From Mucilaginibacter sp. SMC90 (GTDB taxonomy: Bacteria > Bacteroidota > Bacteroidia > Sphingobacteriales > Sphingobacteriaceae): a DNA stretch of 64,000 nt. The stretch is from positions 5,146,001-5,210,000 of the forward strand of contig NZ_CP094527.1 of NCBI RefSeq assembly GCF_022811725.1, written 5' to 3'. The notes below the pieces were generated by a model. The model ran no database searches, had not been told where the DNA came from, and saw only the letters and a list, made by a program, of their open reading frames with translations. Made by a program: the position numbers and the translations under genes. Below are positions 49,765 to 61,700 of this stretch, in pieces. Numbering within the stretch: the stretch's first letter is position 1; each line of letters starts with the position of its first letter.

Positions 49765-51726
49765 TTACTCTGTTTTTACTACTGTAAATTCTGTGCGTCG
49801 GTTAAGTTGCCTTCCGGCAGGATTGTCCTTGCCATTAGGTAATGAATTTGGTGCAACAGGCATGCTTTTTCCATACCCTTTTGCGTAAATGCGCTCACTG
49901 GTTATTCCCTGGCTTATTATATAATCCACACATGATTGCGCCCTGGCCTGCGACAGCTTGATGTTGTATTTTACGCTGCCTATCGAATCTGTATGTGCCC
50001 CAAGCCTTACAATTATCTTAGGGTTATCCTTCATAATGGTAACCAGGCTATTAAGTACCGTTTTAGATTCGGGCCTTAATGTCGCCTTATTGAAATCATA
50101 CAAAATATTATTGATCACTATAGGTTTATCCTTTTCAAAGGCTTGCAAACAGATCTCGGCGTTGTAAAGCGTATCATTACTCATTTGCCCGCTTACAGGA
50201 ATTGGCAGCACTTTAGTGAAGTAGCCTGTTTTTTCGAGCTTTAAATTGTACGGCCGCTTTGAGGTTACTGCGAAAGCATATTTGGCGTCGGCCCCGGTGG
50301 TTAACTCTTTCAGGGTTTTCTTTGTAAGCGAATCAATAAAACTAACCTTAACACCGGCTAATGGCTTATGAGTTTCACAGTCGGTAACTATGCCTGCCAA
50401 AACAAAGCTTTTGTTATGCACCTCAAACAGGTTTAAACAGCAGTCCGACTCCCTGTCCGAGCTGATATACCATTTGTTAGCATCTTTATTATCGGGAACA
50501 AAATAAAGGTCATCTTTTGCCGAGTTCATAGGGTACCCCATGTTTACCGGAGCAACCCAATTACCAACATCACCTTTACTTTCAAAAAAATCAAAACCTC
50601 CTAAGCCGATAAATCCTTTTGAACTGTATATCAACCTCTTTTCACCGGCATTATAATATGGGGCCTGCTCATCACGATCTGTATTAATGCTGCTGCCCAG
50701 GTTCACGGCGTTTGTAGCCTCGCCGTCATCACCAAGGTCACTCACCCAAATATCATCTCCGCCAAAACCGCCGGGTTTGTTTGATACAAAAAACATTCGC
50801 TTTCCGTCGGCAGTGATAAACGGCTGTATCGAGTTGTAGCCGTCAGCATTAACGTTATTACCCAGCTTATGCAATGGCAACCAGGTGCTATCCTGCTTTT
50901 GGGCAAAATAAATACTATGGTAAACTTTGCTGCCTTCTTTATACCAACGGGTAAGGTACATTCGTTTACCATTCGGTGTTAATGAAGGCGTTCCGTATTC
51001 AGTTTCCTTTTTGGCATCGTTATCTTTTAAGGTAACAACCTGTGGTTTTAACCCATTGGCGGCATTGGCTGTGTAAATACGGTTGATATGCTTTTTATCA
51101 TCCTTTGCAAAGCGCGACGAGGTGAACATAAAGTTGTCGCCCACTTGCAGCAACGCATAGTCCGAGCCATCTGAATTCCAGTCACCTTTTAGTTTTACGG
51201 CTTCAAGCAGCTGCGGATATTTGTATTGTTCTTTAGCGAAATTACAGTTGGCTATTTCCTTATTAGCTATGGCCTTGTACTCGTCGGCTTTGTCATAACC
51301 CGCATTAAACTGCTGCAACTCGGTAATGGCATCATCAAAGCGCTGGATGGCGCGGAGACACACCCCGTGCCAAAGCCTTGCCAGCGGATAGGTTGCCGCA
51401 TCGGGGGCATCAACAGTCTTTTTATACCAGCCTTCGGCCTCAATATAATTTTCATATAGCCTGTATGATTCGGCCAGCCTGTAGCTTACATACGTGGCAT
51501 CAGATGGCTTATCCTTTTTAGGTGCCTTGTTCATGGTTTGAAACGGCACCTCTTTATTTTGCAGCAGGTTCATACCTTCTGCAACCTTACGGTAATAAAA
51601 GGCAGCTTCGTAATAGTCCTTATCCCCAAATGCCCTATCGCCCAGGTTACGAAAATCCTTACCGTACTGGCCAAAACATGTTAAGGTTATGGCCGATAAG
51701 AAAATAGTTATAATTATAGCTCTCAT
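49765..51726 (-). CDS. OmpA-family protein with TPR and PD40 propeller (PorE-like), 653 aa
   Basis: A signal peptide (RAIIITIFLSAITLTCFG) precedes TPR units (FGDKDYYEAAFYYRKVAEGM). PD40/WD40-like blades follow (YGTPSLTPNGKRMYLTR, FITADGKRMFFVSNKPGG, SGKR-like AGEKRLIYSSKG), then a carboxypeptidase-regulatory-like domain (LAGIVTDCETHKPLAGVKV). The OmpA C-terminal domain (DFNKATLRPESKTVLNSL, then LGAHTDSIGS) has the peptidoglycan-binding pattern. This layout is that of PorE, which links the type IX apparatus to peptidoglycan; here it is an operon partner of PorP/SprF. Periplasmic. Confidence 0.9.
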   Translation of the reverse strand: MRAIIITIFLSAITLTCFGQYGKDFRNLGDRAFGDKDYYEAAFYYRKVAEGMNLLQNKEVPFQTMNKAPKKDKPSDATYVSYRLAESYRLYENYIEAEGWYKKTVDAPDAATYPLARLWHGVCLRAIQRFDDAITELQQFNAGYDKADEYKAIANKEIANCNFAKEQYKYPQLLEAVKLKGDWNSDGSDYALLQVGDNFMFTSSRFAKDDKKHINRIYTANAANGLKPQVVTLKDNDAKKETEYGTPSLTPNGKRMYLTRWYKEGSKVYHSIYFAQKQDSTWLPLHKLGNNVNADGYNSIQPFITADGKRMFFVSNKPGGFGGDDIWVSDLGDDGEATNAVNLGSSINTDRDEQAPYYNAGEKRLIYSSKGFIGLGGFDFFESKGDVGNWVAPVNMGYPMNSAKDDLYFVPDNKDANKWYISSDRESDCCLNLFEVHNKSFVLAGIVTDCETHKPLAGVKVSFIDSLTKKTLKELTTGADAKYAFAVTSKRPYNLKLEKTGYFTKVLPIPVSGQMSNDTLYNAEICLQAFEKDKPIVINNILYDFNKATLRPESKTVLNSLVTIMKDNPKIIVRLGAHTDSIGSVKYNIKLSQARAQSCVDYIISQGITSERIYAKGYGKSMPVAPNSLPNGKDNPAGRQLNRRTEFTVVKTE

Positions 51727-51736
51727 AGTTAAGCAA

Positions 51737-52732
51737 TTAAAGCCTTGGGCAAACAGGTTCAGGTTCTTGCACGCGTTTGCGGAATATATAGCTCAGGGAT
51801 AGTTCAAAACCGCCATTGCCACCTGTAGCGCGGTTTAAGGATGATGTGTTTACATCATAACTTGCACCTATGATCAGGCTCTTTACATGGTAACCAACAT
51901 CGGCCACCGCGGCATCTTTAAAGCGGTACAGAATACCTAAGATGAGCCCGTTATCGTTTTGAAATTTAAACTCAGAGTAAGCACCTACACCTTTGATATC
52001 AGCATATTGCTGTTTGATATAAACGGCGTTAGGAGTCAGGTCGAAAAAATCAGATGCTTTGATCTTTAAACCGCCGTGAACGGTATACCTGATCGGTATT
52101 TTCCCGCCTGATGTTGCCGAAAAGGCATCTTTAGGTCGGGACAAGTGGCCTACGCTAACACCTCCAAAAGCATTTACATCTTTAAAAGGGTCGCCATCAT
52201 AATAAAAGATCCCTGCGTTGGCATCAAATACAGTGCTATTGGTGGTATTAAAATTTTCAAAGCTTGGCATGTTTGGATCAAAACCGCCTATGGGGCTATA
52301 TTGACTACCAAACTGCAGTTTGTTCATATCAAAACTACGATTGATGATACCGGCCTGTACACCAAAGCTTAAACGCTGGTTACCATCGGCCGAGATAGAA
52401 ATAGCGTATCCCAAAGCGCCATAGGCACTCAGATAATTGAAAGTGTGCCCCCCCGACGACTGGTCAAGGATATTGACACCCAGGCTCATCTTATCTGTTG
52501 TACGCATATCAGCTGATATGGCAGCTGTTTGATAGGCATTATTGATGGTTGCCCACTGGCTTTTAAAGTTAGCGTTCACACGCGAATCGCCGTTGATAAC
52601 TCCGGCTAATGCAGGGTTGAGCCATAACGGATAAGCGTAGTACTGTGAAAAATGCGGGTCAACCTGGGCTGATAACCGTCCTGCTACCACAATAAGAAGC
52701 AGCAGGGTAACAATTGTGATTTTATTTCTCAT
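51737..52732 (-). CDS. PorP/SprF-family type IX secretion membrane protein, 331 aa
   Basis: A signal peptide (NKITIVTLLLLIVVAGRLSAQ) is followed by the family opening VDPHFSQYYAYPLWLNPALAG and an outer-membrane beta-barrel with repeated YGA/FGVQAG strands, ending SYIFRKRVQEPEPVCPRL. PorP/SprF proteins are outer-membrane components that help secrete or anchor proteins with type-B (CHU_C) C-terminal domains. The gene overlaps the stop of the giant CHU_C protein by 4 bases (ATGA), and the PorE-like gene follows after 10 bases. Confidence 0.93.
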   Translation of the reverse strand: MRNKITIVTLLLLIVVAGRLSAQVDPHFSQYYAYPLWLNPALAGVINGDSRVNANFKSQWATINNAYQTAAISADMRTTDKMSLGVNILDQSSGGHTFNYLSAYGALGYAISISADGNQRLSFGVQAGIINRSFDMNKLQFGSQYSPIGGFDPNMPSFENFNTTNSTVFDANAGIFYYDGDPFKDVNAFGGVSVGHLSRPKDAFSATSGGKIPIRYTVHGGLKIKASDFFDLTPNAVYIKQQYADIKGVGAYSEFKFQNDNGLILGILYRFKDAAVADVGYHVKSLIIGASYDVNTSSLNRATGGNGGFELSLSYIFRKRVQEPEPVCPRL

Positions 52733-55700
52733 CGTAGTAGATTGATAGTTCCTTTTCTTTTGATCACTTCTCCGTCGTTTAGCGTAGCCTCAACGTAGTA
52801 CACATATACACCTACTGGCTGCGCCTTGCCTTTATAAGTTCCATCCCATCCGGCCGACTGATTGGTAGATTTGAAAATCAATCCACCCCACTGATCGTAT
52901 ATGGACATATTCATGCCTTTGATCACGGTGCCAAATACCAGGAACGTATCGTTATTGCCATCGCCATTAGGGCTAAAGGCGTTAGGGATAAATATGCTGT
53001 TACCAAGCGGATTGGTTGTTGTACCTGTTACCGCTGCCGAGTTATCGCTCAATTCACAACCGGATGCTCCCAGTGCCCTCACTACAATGGTGGCGCTTTG
53101 CAGCGGCTGCAGGTTATCAACCTTAAAGGTTAGCGCTGTACCAACACTGCTGAAAGTTGAGCCATTATTCATGCTGATCTCGTATCCGGTTGCTCCGGCT
53201 ACGGCCTGCCAGCCAAAGGTTATACTTACTGCAGTAGTTTCGGTAACGTTAACTGATGGTGCCGCAAGTTTCTGCAATACCTGTACAGTTACCGCGGTAC
53301 GTGTGCCCGAGTTACAACCTCCGCTGTTTGATGCTTCGGCATAGTAGGTTGTAGTTTGATTTAGTGCAGGAGTTGTGAAACTATCGCCGGTAGCCAATGC
53401 TGTTCCGCCGGTTGCATTATCGTACCACTTAATGGTGACATTTGCAGTACTGTTTACAGTAAGCGTAGCTGTGCTGCCCGGACAAATCCCGGCGTTTGGC
53501 CCGTTTACCGTAGGTGCAGTCGGAGCGCCAAGTATGGTTACCGTTGCAGATGCCCTGGCAGGTGAGCTACAGCCAGTACCATTAACCGCTTCCACATAAT
53601 AAGTAGTACTTGCAGTTAACAAAGGTGTGGTAAAGTTTGTACCTGTATTAACCGGGGTACCACCTGTAGCTGCTGTATACCAGTTATAGCTAAAGCCTTG
53701 TTGTGGGTTTGAGATACTTATCAATACCTGCGATCCGCCACAAGCCGTTTGAGCGTTGTTAACCAGCAGTGGTGTTGACGGCGGTGCCGAAATAGTAACC
53801 TGAACACTTGCTGCTGATGAGCTTGCGCATGATCCGTTGCTGGCATCAACATAGAAGGTTGTATTTGCCTGGATAGGATCGGTGGTATAAGTCGGTCCGG
53901 TAAATAGCAGGTTGGTACGTGATGCATTACTATACCATTTGTAAATGATATTGGCCTGCGGCGATTGTACCGACAAAGTAGCTGTACTTCCGCTGCACAC
54001 AGGCACATTGGCTAATGCAGGCACCGGCGTATTTGGCTGCGGAACAATAATCACATTCACAGCCAGTCTTGCCGAAGCATTACAGCTTTGGCTATTTGAA
54101 GCCTGTACATAATAGGTAGTATTTGCAGTTAATACAGGCGTTGTAAACGCTGTGCCTGTGTACAGCGAGCTGCCGCCGGTTGCTGCGCTATACCAATTGT
54201 ATGTAGTAGCTGCATCGGGATTACTGATATGGATTGTGGCTGCATTGTTTTGACATACAGACAGATCTGCCGCTACTACCTGTGGTGCCGGAGTGGTGGT
54301 AGTGCTTATGGTTACCTGCACTGCGGTACGTGTGGTTGAAGCACAACTGCCGTTGCTTACCGCTTCAACATAGTAAGTTGTAGCTGCAGTAAGCGGTGGC
54401 GTAGTGTAAGTTGCGCCGGTGAATACAGGTGAACCACCGGTTGCAGCTGTATACCAGTCAAAGCTTACGTTAGGTGTTGTACTGGTTGCAGTAAGTGCTA
54501 TAGTACTACCTGAACATACGGTGGTATTTCCACCACCCTGTGCGGTTACCGTAGGCGCGGTTGGTATTTGATTTACATTAATACTTACAGAAGTACGACC
54601 TGTTGATGTACAACCGGTGCTGTTCACCGCCTCGGCGTAGTAAGTTACATTACCTGCCAGTGCCGGTGTATTGAAGCTTGTACCGGTAAACAATGGTGTG
54701 CCTCCGGTAGCTGCACTATACCAGTTATAGGTAAAGCCTGCCTGTGGATTTGAAATATTAAGTGTTACAATACTGTTAACACAAGTTTGTACCGTGCTGC
54801 CATTGGTAATTACCGGTGCTGACGGCGCAGCCTGGATGCTTACCTGTGCTATTGTAAGGTTAGCGCTTTGGCAGCCAGATGCATTTACAGCTGCAACATA
54901 ATAAGTTGCATTAGCGGTAATTGGCCCGGTTACGTAAGTTGTGCCCTCAAACAATTTTGTAGTTTGAGATGCTGTACTGAACCACTGATAAGTAATACCC
55001 GCTACAGGCGACTGAATCTTCAATGTAGCAGGTGAGCCTAAACAAACTTGCGTGTTATTGCTTGCCAATATTGGATCGGCAGGCAATGGGTTAACAGTTA
55101 CTTTTACCTGGGTACGGGCAGATGCATTACAATTACCTGCCTGAGCTGCCTCTACATAATAAGTAGCATCGGCAGTTAAAACAGGTGTATTAAACTGCGT
55201 ACCTGTGTACAACAAGGTTCCCCCGGTTGCAGCAGTGTACCAGCGGTAAACCACTCCTGTTACAGGGTTAGCGATACTCAGGCTGGTTGATTCGCCTTCG
55301 CACACGTTAAGGCCACCTGCACTTGCCTGTATAACCGGAGCGGTTGGTATGGGCTGCACGGTAATATCGGCACGGGCGCGGGTTGGACTTGTACATCCCG
55401 AACTGTTTGACGATTCAACAAAGTATGATACATCGGCAGTTAGATTGTTTATAGTAAATATCGGCCCGGTAAATACGGGAGCGCCGCCTGTTGCTGCTGT
55501 GTACCATTTGTAGGTTAAGCCGTTAACCGGGTTATTGACGCTCAATGTAGCACTGCCGCCGCTGCATACATTAGTGGTAGCTGCGCTTAATACAGGAGCA
55601 GTAAGCGTATTGGTTACAGTTACATCAACCGCTGTACGCGCGCCATTATTTGAACAGCTTGTGGTAGCATTGGTAGCCTGCACATAGTAAGTTACATCCT

Positions 55701-58700
55701 GGGTTATGGCTGCAGTAGGATAAGTATTACCGGTATGCAATACAGTACCGCCGGTTGCGCTTGCAAACCACTCATAATTAACACCTGCAACCGGGTTAAG
55801 CACGGCTAAAGTAGCGGTACTGCCCGGACAAACCTGTACGCTGGCTGATTGCACGCCCGGTGCTGCCGGACGAGGGTTTACGGTAATGGTAGCTTTTGTA
55901 CGCAACGGGCTTACACAGCTGCCGTTAGTGATCTCGGCATAATAGCTAACCGTAGCAATTGGTGTTGCCTGGTAATTTGCACCGGTGAATACTAAAGTAC
56001 CGCCAGTTGGTGCATCATACCAGTTCACAGTAGCACCTGCTGCATTGGTTACAGATAAGGTAACTGCATCACCCGAGCAAACTGATACTGCGTTTTGTGC
56101 AAGTATTGGATTTACCGGGGCCGGTGTTACGTTTGCCGTAGCTGCAACCCTGTTAGGATTAGGACAATTGTTTGAGGTGCGGCTACTTTCTACATAAAAA
56201 TTAGTAGTGGCATTTAATGCAGCTGTAGTATAATTAATGCCTGTGTGCAGCAAGGTGCCTCCCACCGCTGCCGAGTACCATTTGTAAGTAACACCTGCAA
56301 CCGGGTTAGCTACCGTAAATGTTGCTGTACCGCCTGCACATATATTGTCTGTTTTTGCAGTAAGCTGAGGTATTGGAACCTGTTTGGTTGCGTAGTAAAT
56401 ATTTAATGAATTAAATAGCGATAAAGTTGTGGTTAACCTAACTTCTATCGCGTTATAAGCAGCCCTCGGCACAAATTTCACTAAAGCTGTTTGGCTGCCT
56501 GTAAGTATGGTTATTTTGATCAGCGTGCTGCTTAAGGCAACCCTGTCATTGTTATCGGTATTGCCATTGAATGAACCTATTTGCAGCTGGCCTAATAAAC
56601 CAACTGATGTAAGGTTAACCGGTACTTTTATTTTCACGGTTACGGTATCGCCGGCAAGGCCTGCATCGCCAAAAATCAGTTTCTGGCCTACATAACCTAC
56701 AGCACCAACACCAAGCGTAAGCTGGCTGAAGTTAACTGTATCAATATCTACTGCGTTATCAGGATTTGTAACACCGCATAGCAAGCAAGCTACACCACTG
56801 GTAGTATTGGTTTGGGTGGATGCAAAGTCGCACGAAGTAGAGAATACCGGGTTAACAATTACAGTTACAGGTGTACGGGTTGTGCTGATACAGCCTGTTG
56901 CGTTTGATACCGCCTCAACATAATATGTTGTATTGGTAGTTAAAGCCGGTGTAGTAAAGTTTGCCCCTGTATGAACCGGGGTACCACCGTTAGCAGTGCT
57001 ATACCAGTTAAAGGTAACATTAGCAGTTGTTGAACTGGCCGATAACTGAGCTGTTTGTCCGGATGTGATCTGTCCGCCAACCGGAACTACGGTGATAGTT
57101 GGAGCAACTGGGGTTGGGTTAACAATAACATCGGCTTTGGCGCGGTTTGCACTTGTACAGGTACCGGTAGCTGCCTCAACGTAGTATGATGTGTTAGCAG
57201 TCAAAGCCGGGGTAACATATTGCGCGCCTGTATGTACCGGAGTACCTCCCGTTGCTGTAGTATACCAGTTAAAGGTAACACCAGGTTGTGTTGACGAAGC
57301 AGTTAAAGTAACTGTAGAACCAGAGCATGTTTGCGTACTTGCCTGTGAAACTGTAGGAGTAACAGGAGTTGCGGTTACATTGGCTGTTACTTTTGTACGG
57401 CTGCTGCTGCTGCACTGGCCTCCATTTGCAGCTTCAACATAATAAGATGTAGTAGCAGTTAAAGCCGGAGTAGTAAAGCTGTTGCCTGTAATTATTGAAG
57501 TACCACCTGTAGCCGAAGCATACCAGGTATAAGTAACGCCATTAACCGGGGTTACAGCGAAGGCGGCAGGCTGACCCGCGCAAACTGTTGTATTTGGTAC
57601 GGCCACAACCGGAGCAGCCGGTGGCGCAGTAACATTTACTTGTACTGGCGTACGAACAGCCTGCGAACAACCATCGGCAGTGCGGCTGGCTTCAGCATAA
57701 TAGGTTGTTGATGTGGTTAATGCCGGGGTAGTAAATGTAGCACCGGTAAACACTGGTGAACCACCGGTGGCAGATGTATACCACCTCACAGTTACGTTTG
57801 CAGGAGCAGTGGCCGTTAGCGTAGCCTGTGTGCCAGAGCATGCGGTAACCGGAGATGCGGCAATAACAGGAGCCGGAACTGATTGAGATGCATCATATAC
57901 ATTGAGGGCGCTAAATACCCCGGCAAGCGCTGCGTTTAGTCTGATCTCTACCCTATCGAACGTATGGGCTGCTTTAAATGCGACCCTGAAACGATTGGTA
58001 CCGCTTAGTAACTGAATGTTGATCAGCGAACCATTTACGCTGAAGTAGTCGTTATTAAAGGCTGCACCGTTGTAGGTACCTATTTGAATTTGAGACAATA
58101 CGCTGACACTGGCAAGTGTTCCCGGAACGCCTAATTCAACTATTACGCTATCGCCTGCAATACCTGTATTGGCAAAACGCAGGGTTTGGCTGGCGTATGA
58201 ATTGACTAATCCAATCGGAACATTTAACTGGGCAAAGGTATTACGGTCTGCGTCAACAGATCCGCCGGCATTCAGCACACCGCATCCCACGCACAGTAAC
58301 CCACTTGTGGTATTGGTTTGGTCGATAGCGGCGTCGCAAGGTACAGGGTTTGAGCCCTGCTGATTTACGGTAACTATACCGGTTGCCCTGGTTGCCGATT
58401 TTACACCGGTTGCCGGAATAGATGATTCTGCATAATAAATGGTATTGGCAAACTGCGGCGGCGTGGTATATGTAGCACCAGTAAAGATGCTTGTACCTCC
58501 TGTTGGAGTGGTAAACCAGTTAAATACCGCTCCCGGCGTAGTTGATGAAGCAGTGAACGAGGTGGTTTGTCCCTGACTAACGGTGGTAGTAGGCGGTGTC
58601 ACGTTTACATCAGGTATCACAACAGGTTGCACACTAATAATTACCGGAGTACGCGTAGCCGATACGCAATTACCCAGCGCTGTGCCTGCGTAGTAGGTTT

Positions 58701-61700
58701 TAGTAGCTGTTAAAACCGGGGTAACGTAAGGATTACCTGTAAATACAAGGTTGCCACCAGTTGGCGCATCAAACCATTGTATAGTTGCACCATTACTGGC
58801 GGTAGCATTTAAAGTAGCTGTTTGCCCGGCAGTGATAGTTACATTTTGAGCGGTTACTGTTGGTGCCGGCGGAGCATCGTCAACAATAACATTTACCGGG
58901 AACCTTACGGTCGATGCGCATGAACCACGGCTGTATTCTACATAATAAGTGGTATTGGCATTTAAGGCCGGTGTTGTATATGATGCGCCTGTATGTACAA
59001 CTGTACCACCTACCGGTGCATTGTACCAGGTAAATGTTCCGTTGGCAGGAGATGTAATATTGATCACCGCGCTGCTGCCTTTACAAATTTCTGGTGCAGT
59101 TGGGTTAAATATTGGTTTAGGGAATTGTTGCGCTGCGTAGTAGATATTTAAAGGTGTAAGCAGGCTTGCAACTCCTGAATTTATTTTTACGGTAATGCGG
59201 TCGTAAGCTCCGGTTGCCGGAATATAAACCGCGTATTTATTCGAGCTGCCTGCAAGCAGGTACACTTTAATTAAAGCATTGTTAAGTGCAACGGTTGAGG
59301 TTGGAGTGGCACCGTTAGCCAGCGTTACCTGGATATTACCCAAAACAGCCGCGCTCAACAAGCCATTAGGGTTTTGCAATACCAGTTTAATGGTATCGCC
59401 TGCAAAACCCGGCTGTTGAAAACGAAGCTCCTGTTGGGCATATCCACCTAACAAACCGGCTAAAACGTTGACGGTTGATGCCGTTGTTGTATCGGCATCG
59501 GTTGCAAGCAATTCATTGGTTACACCGCAACCAAGGCAAATACCGTTAACAGTAATAGTTTCCTGGTTAGCAAATGTACAAGGTGCGTTAGTGTTAATGG
59601 TTACATTAATAGTGATTGCTGTGCGGCTGGCGGATGTACAGCCAGTGCTGTTAACAGCACTTACATAATATGTAGTATTACTGTATAACAAAGGCGTTTC
59701 AAAAGTTGTACCCGTAAATACCGGGGTTGCAGCGTTAGCAGATGTATACCAGTTATAAGTAACGCCGGTTTGTGTATTGGTAACCCCAATAGTTGTTTTT
59801 TGCCCTGCCGCTACCGATGTGTTATTGGCCGATAAAGTTGGATTAGCAGGAAGCGGAACAACGGTAACATCGGCCTGGGTGCGTTGGGCACTTGTACAGC
59901 CGCCTGCATTTACTGTTTCTACATAATAGCTTGTGTTATTGTGTAAAGCTGCGGTTGTGTAGGTTGGGCCGGTAAATACAGGTGTACCACCTGTTGCAGT
60001 TGTATACCAGTTATACGTATTTCCCGCAGCGGGGGTAGTTACTGCTAATGTTGCAACACTACCATCGCAAATACTTACGCTTGTTGCATTAAGGGCAGGT
60101 GCTGTTGGTGGCGGAGCCAAAGTTGCCGTAACCTGGGTACGGGTGGTGCTGATACAGCTCGTGCCCGACACTGCTTCAACAAAATAATTGGTGGTAGCAT
60201 TGATAGCAGCAGTTGTAAAGCTGTTACCTGTGTGTACAAGGGTGCCGCCCGTTGCTGCCGAATACCAGTTATAAGTTACCCCATTAACAGAAGTCACATT
60301 AAATGTTGCTGTTTGGCCTGTACAAACAGTTACGTTTGGTGCAGCTACAACAGGTGCTGTTGGGATGGGAACCACATTGATAGTAACAGGAGTACGAACT
60401 GCCTGGGTGCAACCATCAGCGGTACGGCTTGCTTCAGCATAATAAGTTGTTGTAGCGCTGAGGGCCGGTGTAGTGTAGTTAGCCCCCGTGCCGACAGCCG
60501 TGCCGCCGGTAGCCGAAGTATACCATTTTACAGTCACGTTAGCCGGGACAGTAGCACTAATTGCAACCGGCGCGCCTGAACAGGTTGTTACCGGCGAAAC
60601 CGCAATAACCGGGGCTGCCACCGATTGAGAAGCATCGTAAATATTCAAGCTGCTGAATACGCCAGCCAAAGCAGCGTTCAGCCTAACCTCTACCCTATCG
60701 AAATTGTGAGTTGCTTTAAACGCCACCCTGAAACGACTGGTGCCGCTCAATAACTGGATATTGATCAGTGATCCGTTTACATTTACATAGTCGTTATTAA
60801 AAGTAGTGCCGTTGTATGTACCTATCTGAATTTGTGAAAGTACACTTACACTGGCTAAAGTTCCGGGAACGCCCAATTCAACAACAACGCTGTCGCCGGC
60901 AAGACCAGGATTAGTAAACCTTAGTGTCTGACTTGCATAAGCGTTCAGTAATCCAACCGGAACTGATAATTGCGAGAATGTATTCCTGTCTGCATCAACC
61001 GAACCTGTTGCGTTGAGTACACCGCAGCCCACACAAAGTAAACCGCTTGTGGTGTTAGTTTGGTCGATAGCGGCATCGCAAGGTACAGGGTTTGAAGCCT
61101 GTTGATTGATAGTTACCGCGCCTGGCGCTCTTGTAGTTGATTTTACACCTGTAGCAGTTACTGTAGCTTCGGCATAATAAGTAGTGTTAGCAAATTGCGG
61201 CGGCGTAGTATAAGTAGCACCTGTAAAGATGCTTGTACCGCCGGTTGGCGTAGTAAACCAGTTAAAGGTTACACCTGGTGTAGTTGACGAAGCAATGAAC
61301 GAAGTTGTTTGTCCTGCGTTCAGCGCAACTGTTGGTGGTGTTACCGATACAGTAGGTATAACTATAGGCTGTACGGTAATATTAACCGGCGTACGGGTAG
61401 CCGATACGCAACTGCCCAGAGCGGTACCTGCATAATAAGTTTTATTGGCGGTTAGTACAGGAGTCACAAACGGATTGCCTGTATGTACCAGGTTACCGCC
61501 GGTTGCTGCATCATACCATTGTATGGTAGCGCCATTACTGGCTGTGGCATTCAAAGTAGCTGTTTGTCCGCTGGTGATCGTTACATTTTGGGCGGTAACG
61601 GTTGGCGCGGCCGGAACATCATCAACCAAAATGGTAACCGGGAACCTTACAGTACCTGCGCAAGTGCCGCGGGTGTATTCAATATAATAAGTGGTATTGG

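Noticed and set aside
60232..60579. 115-codon plus-strand frame opposite the giant protein, Cys/Ser-rich
   Set aside because: It is a shadow of the repetitive Ig-coding sequence.
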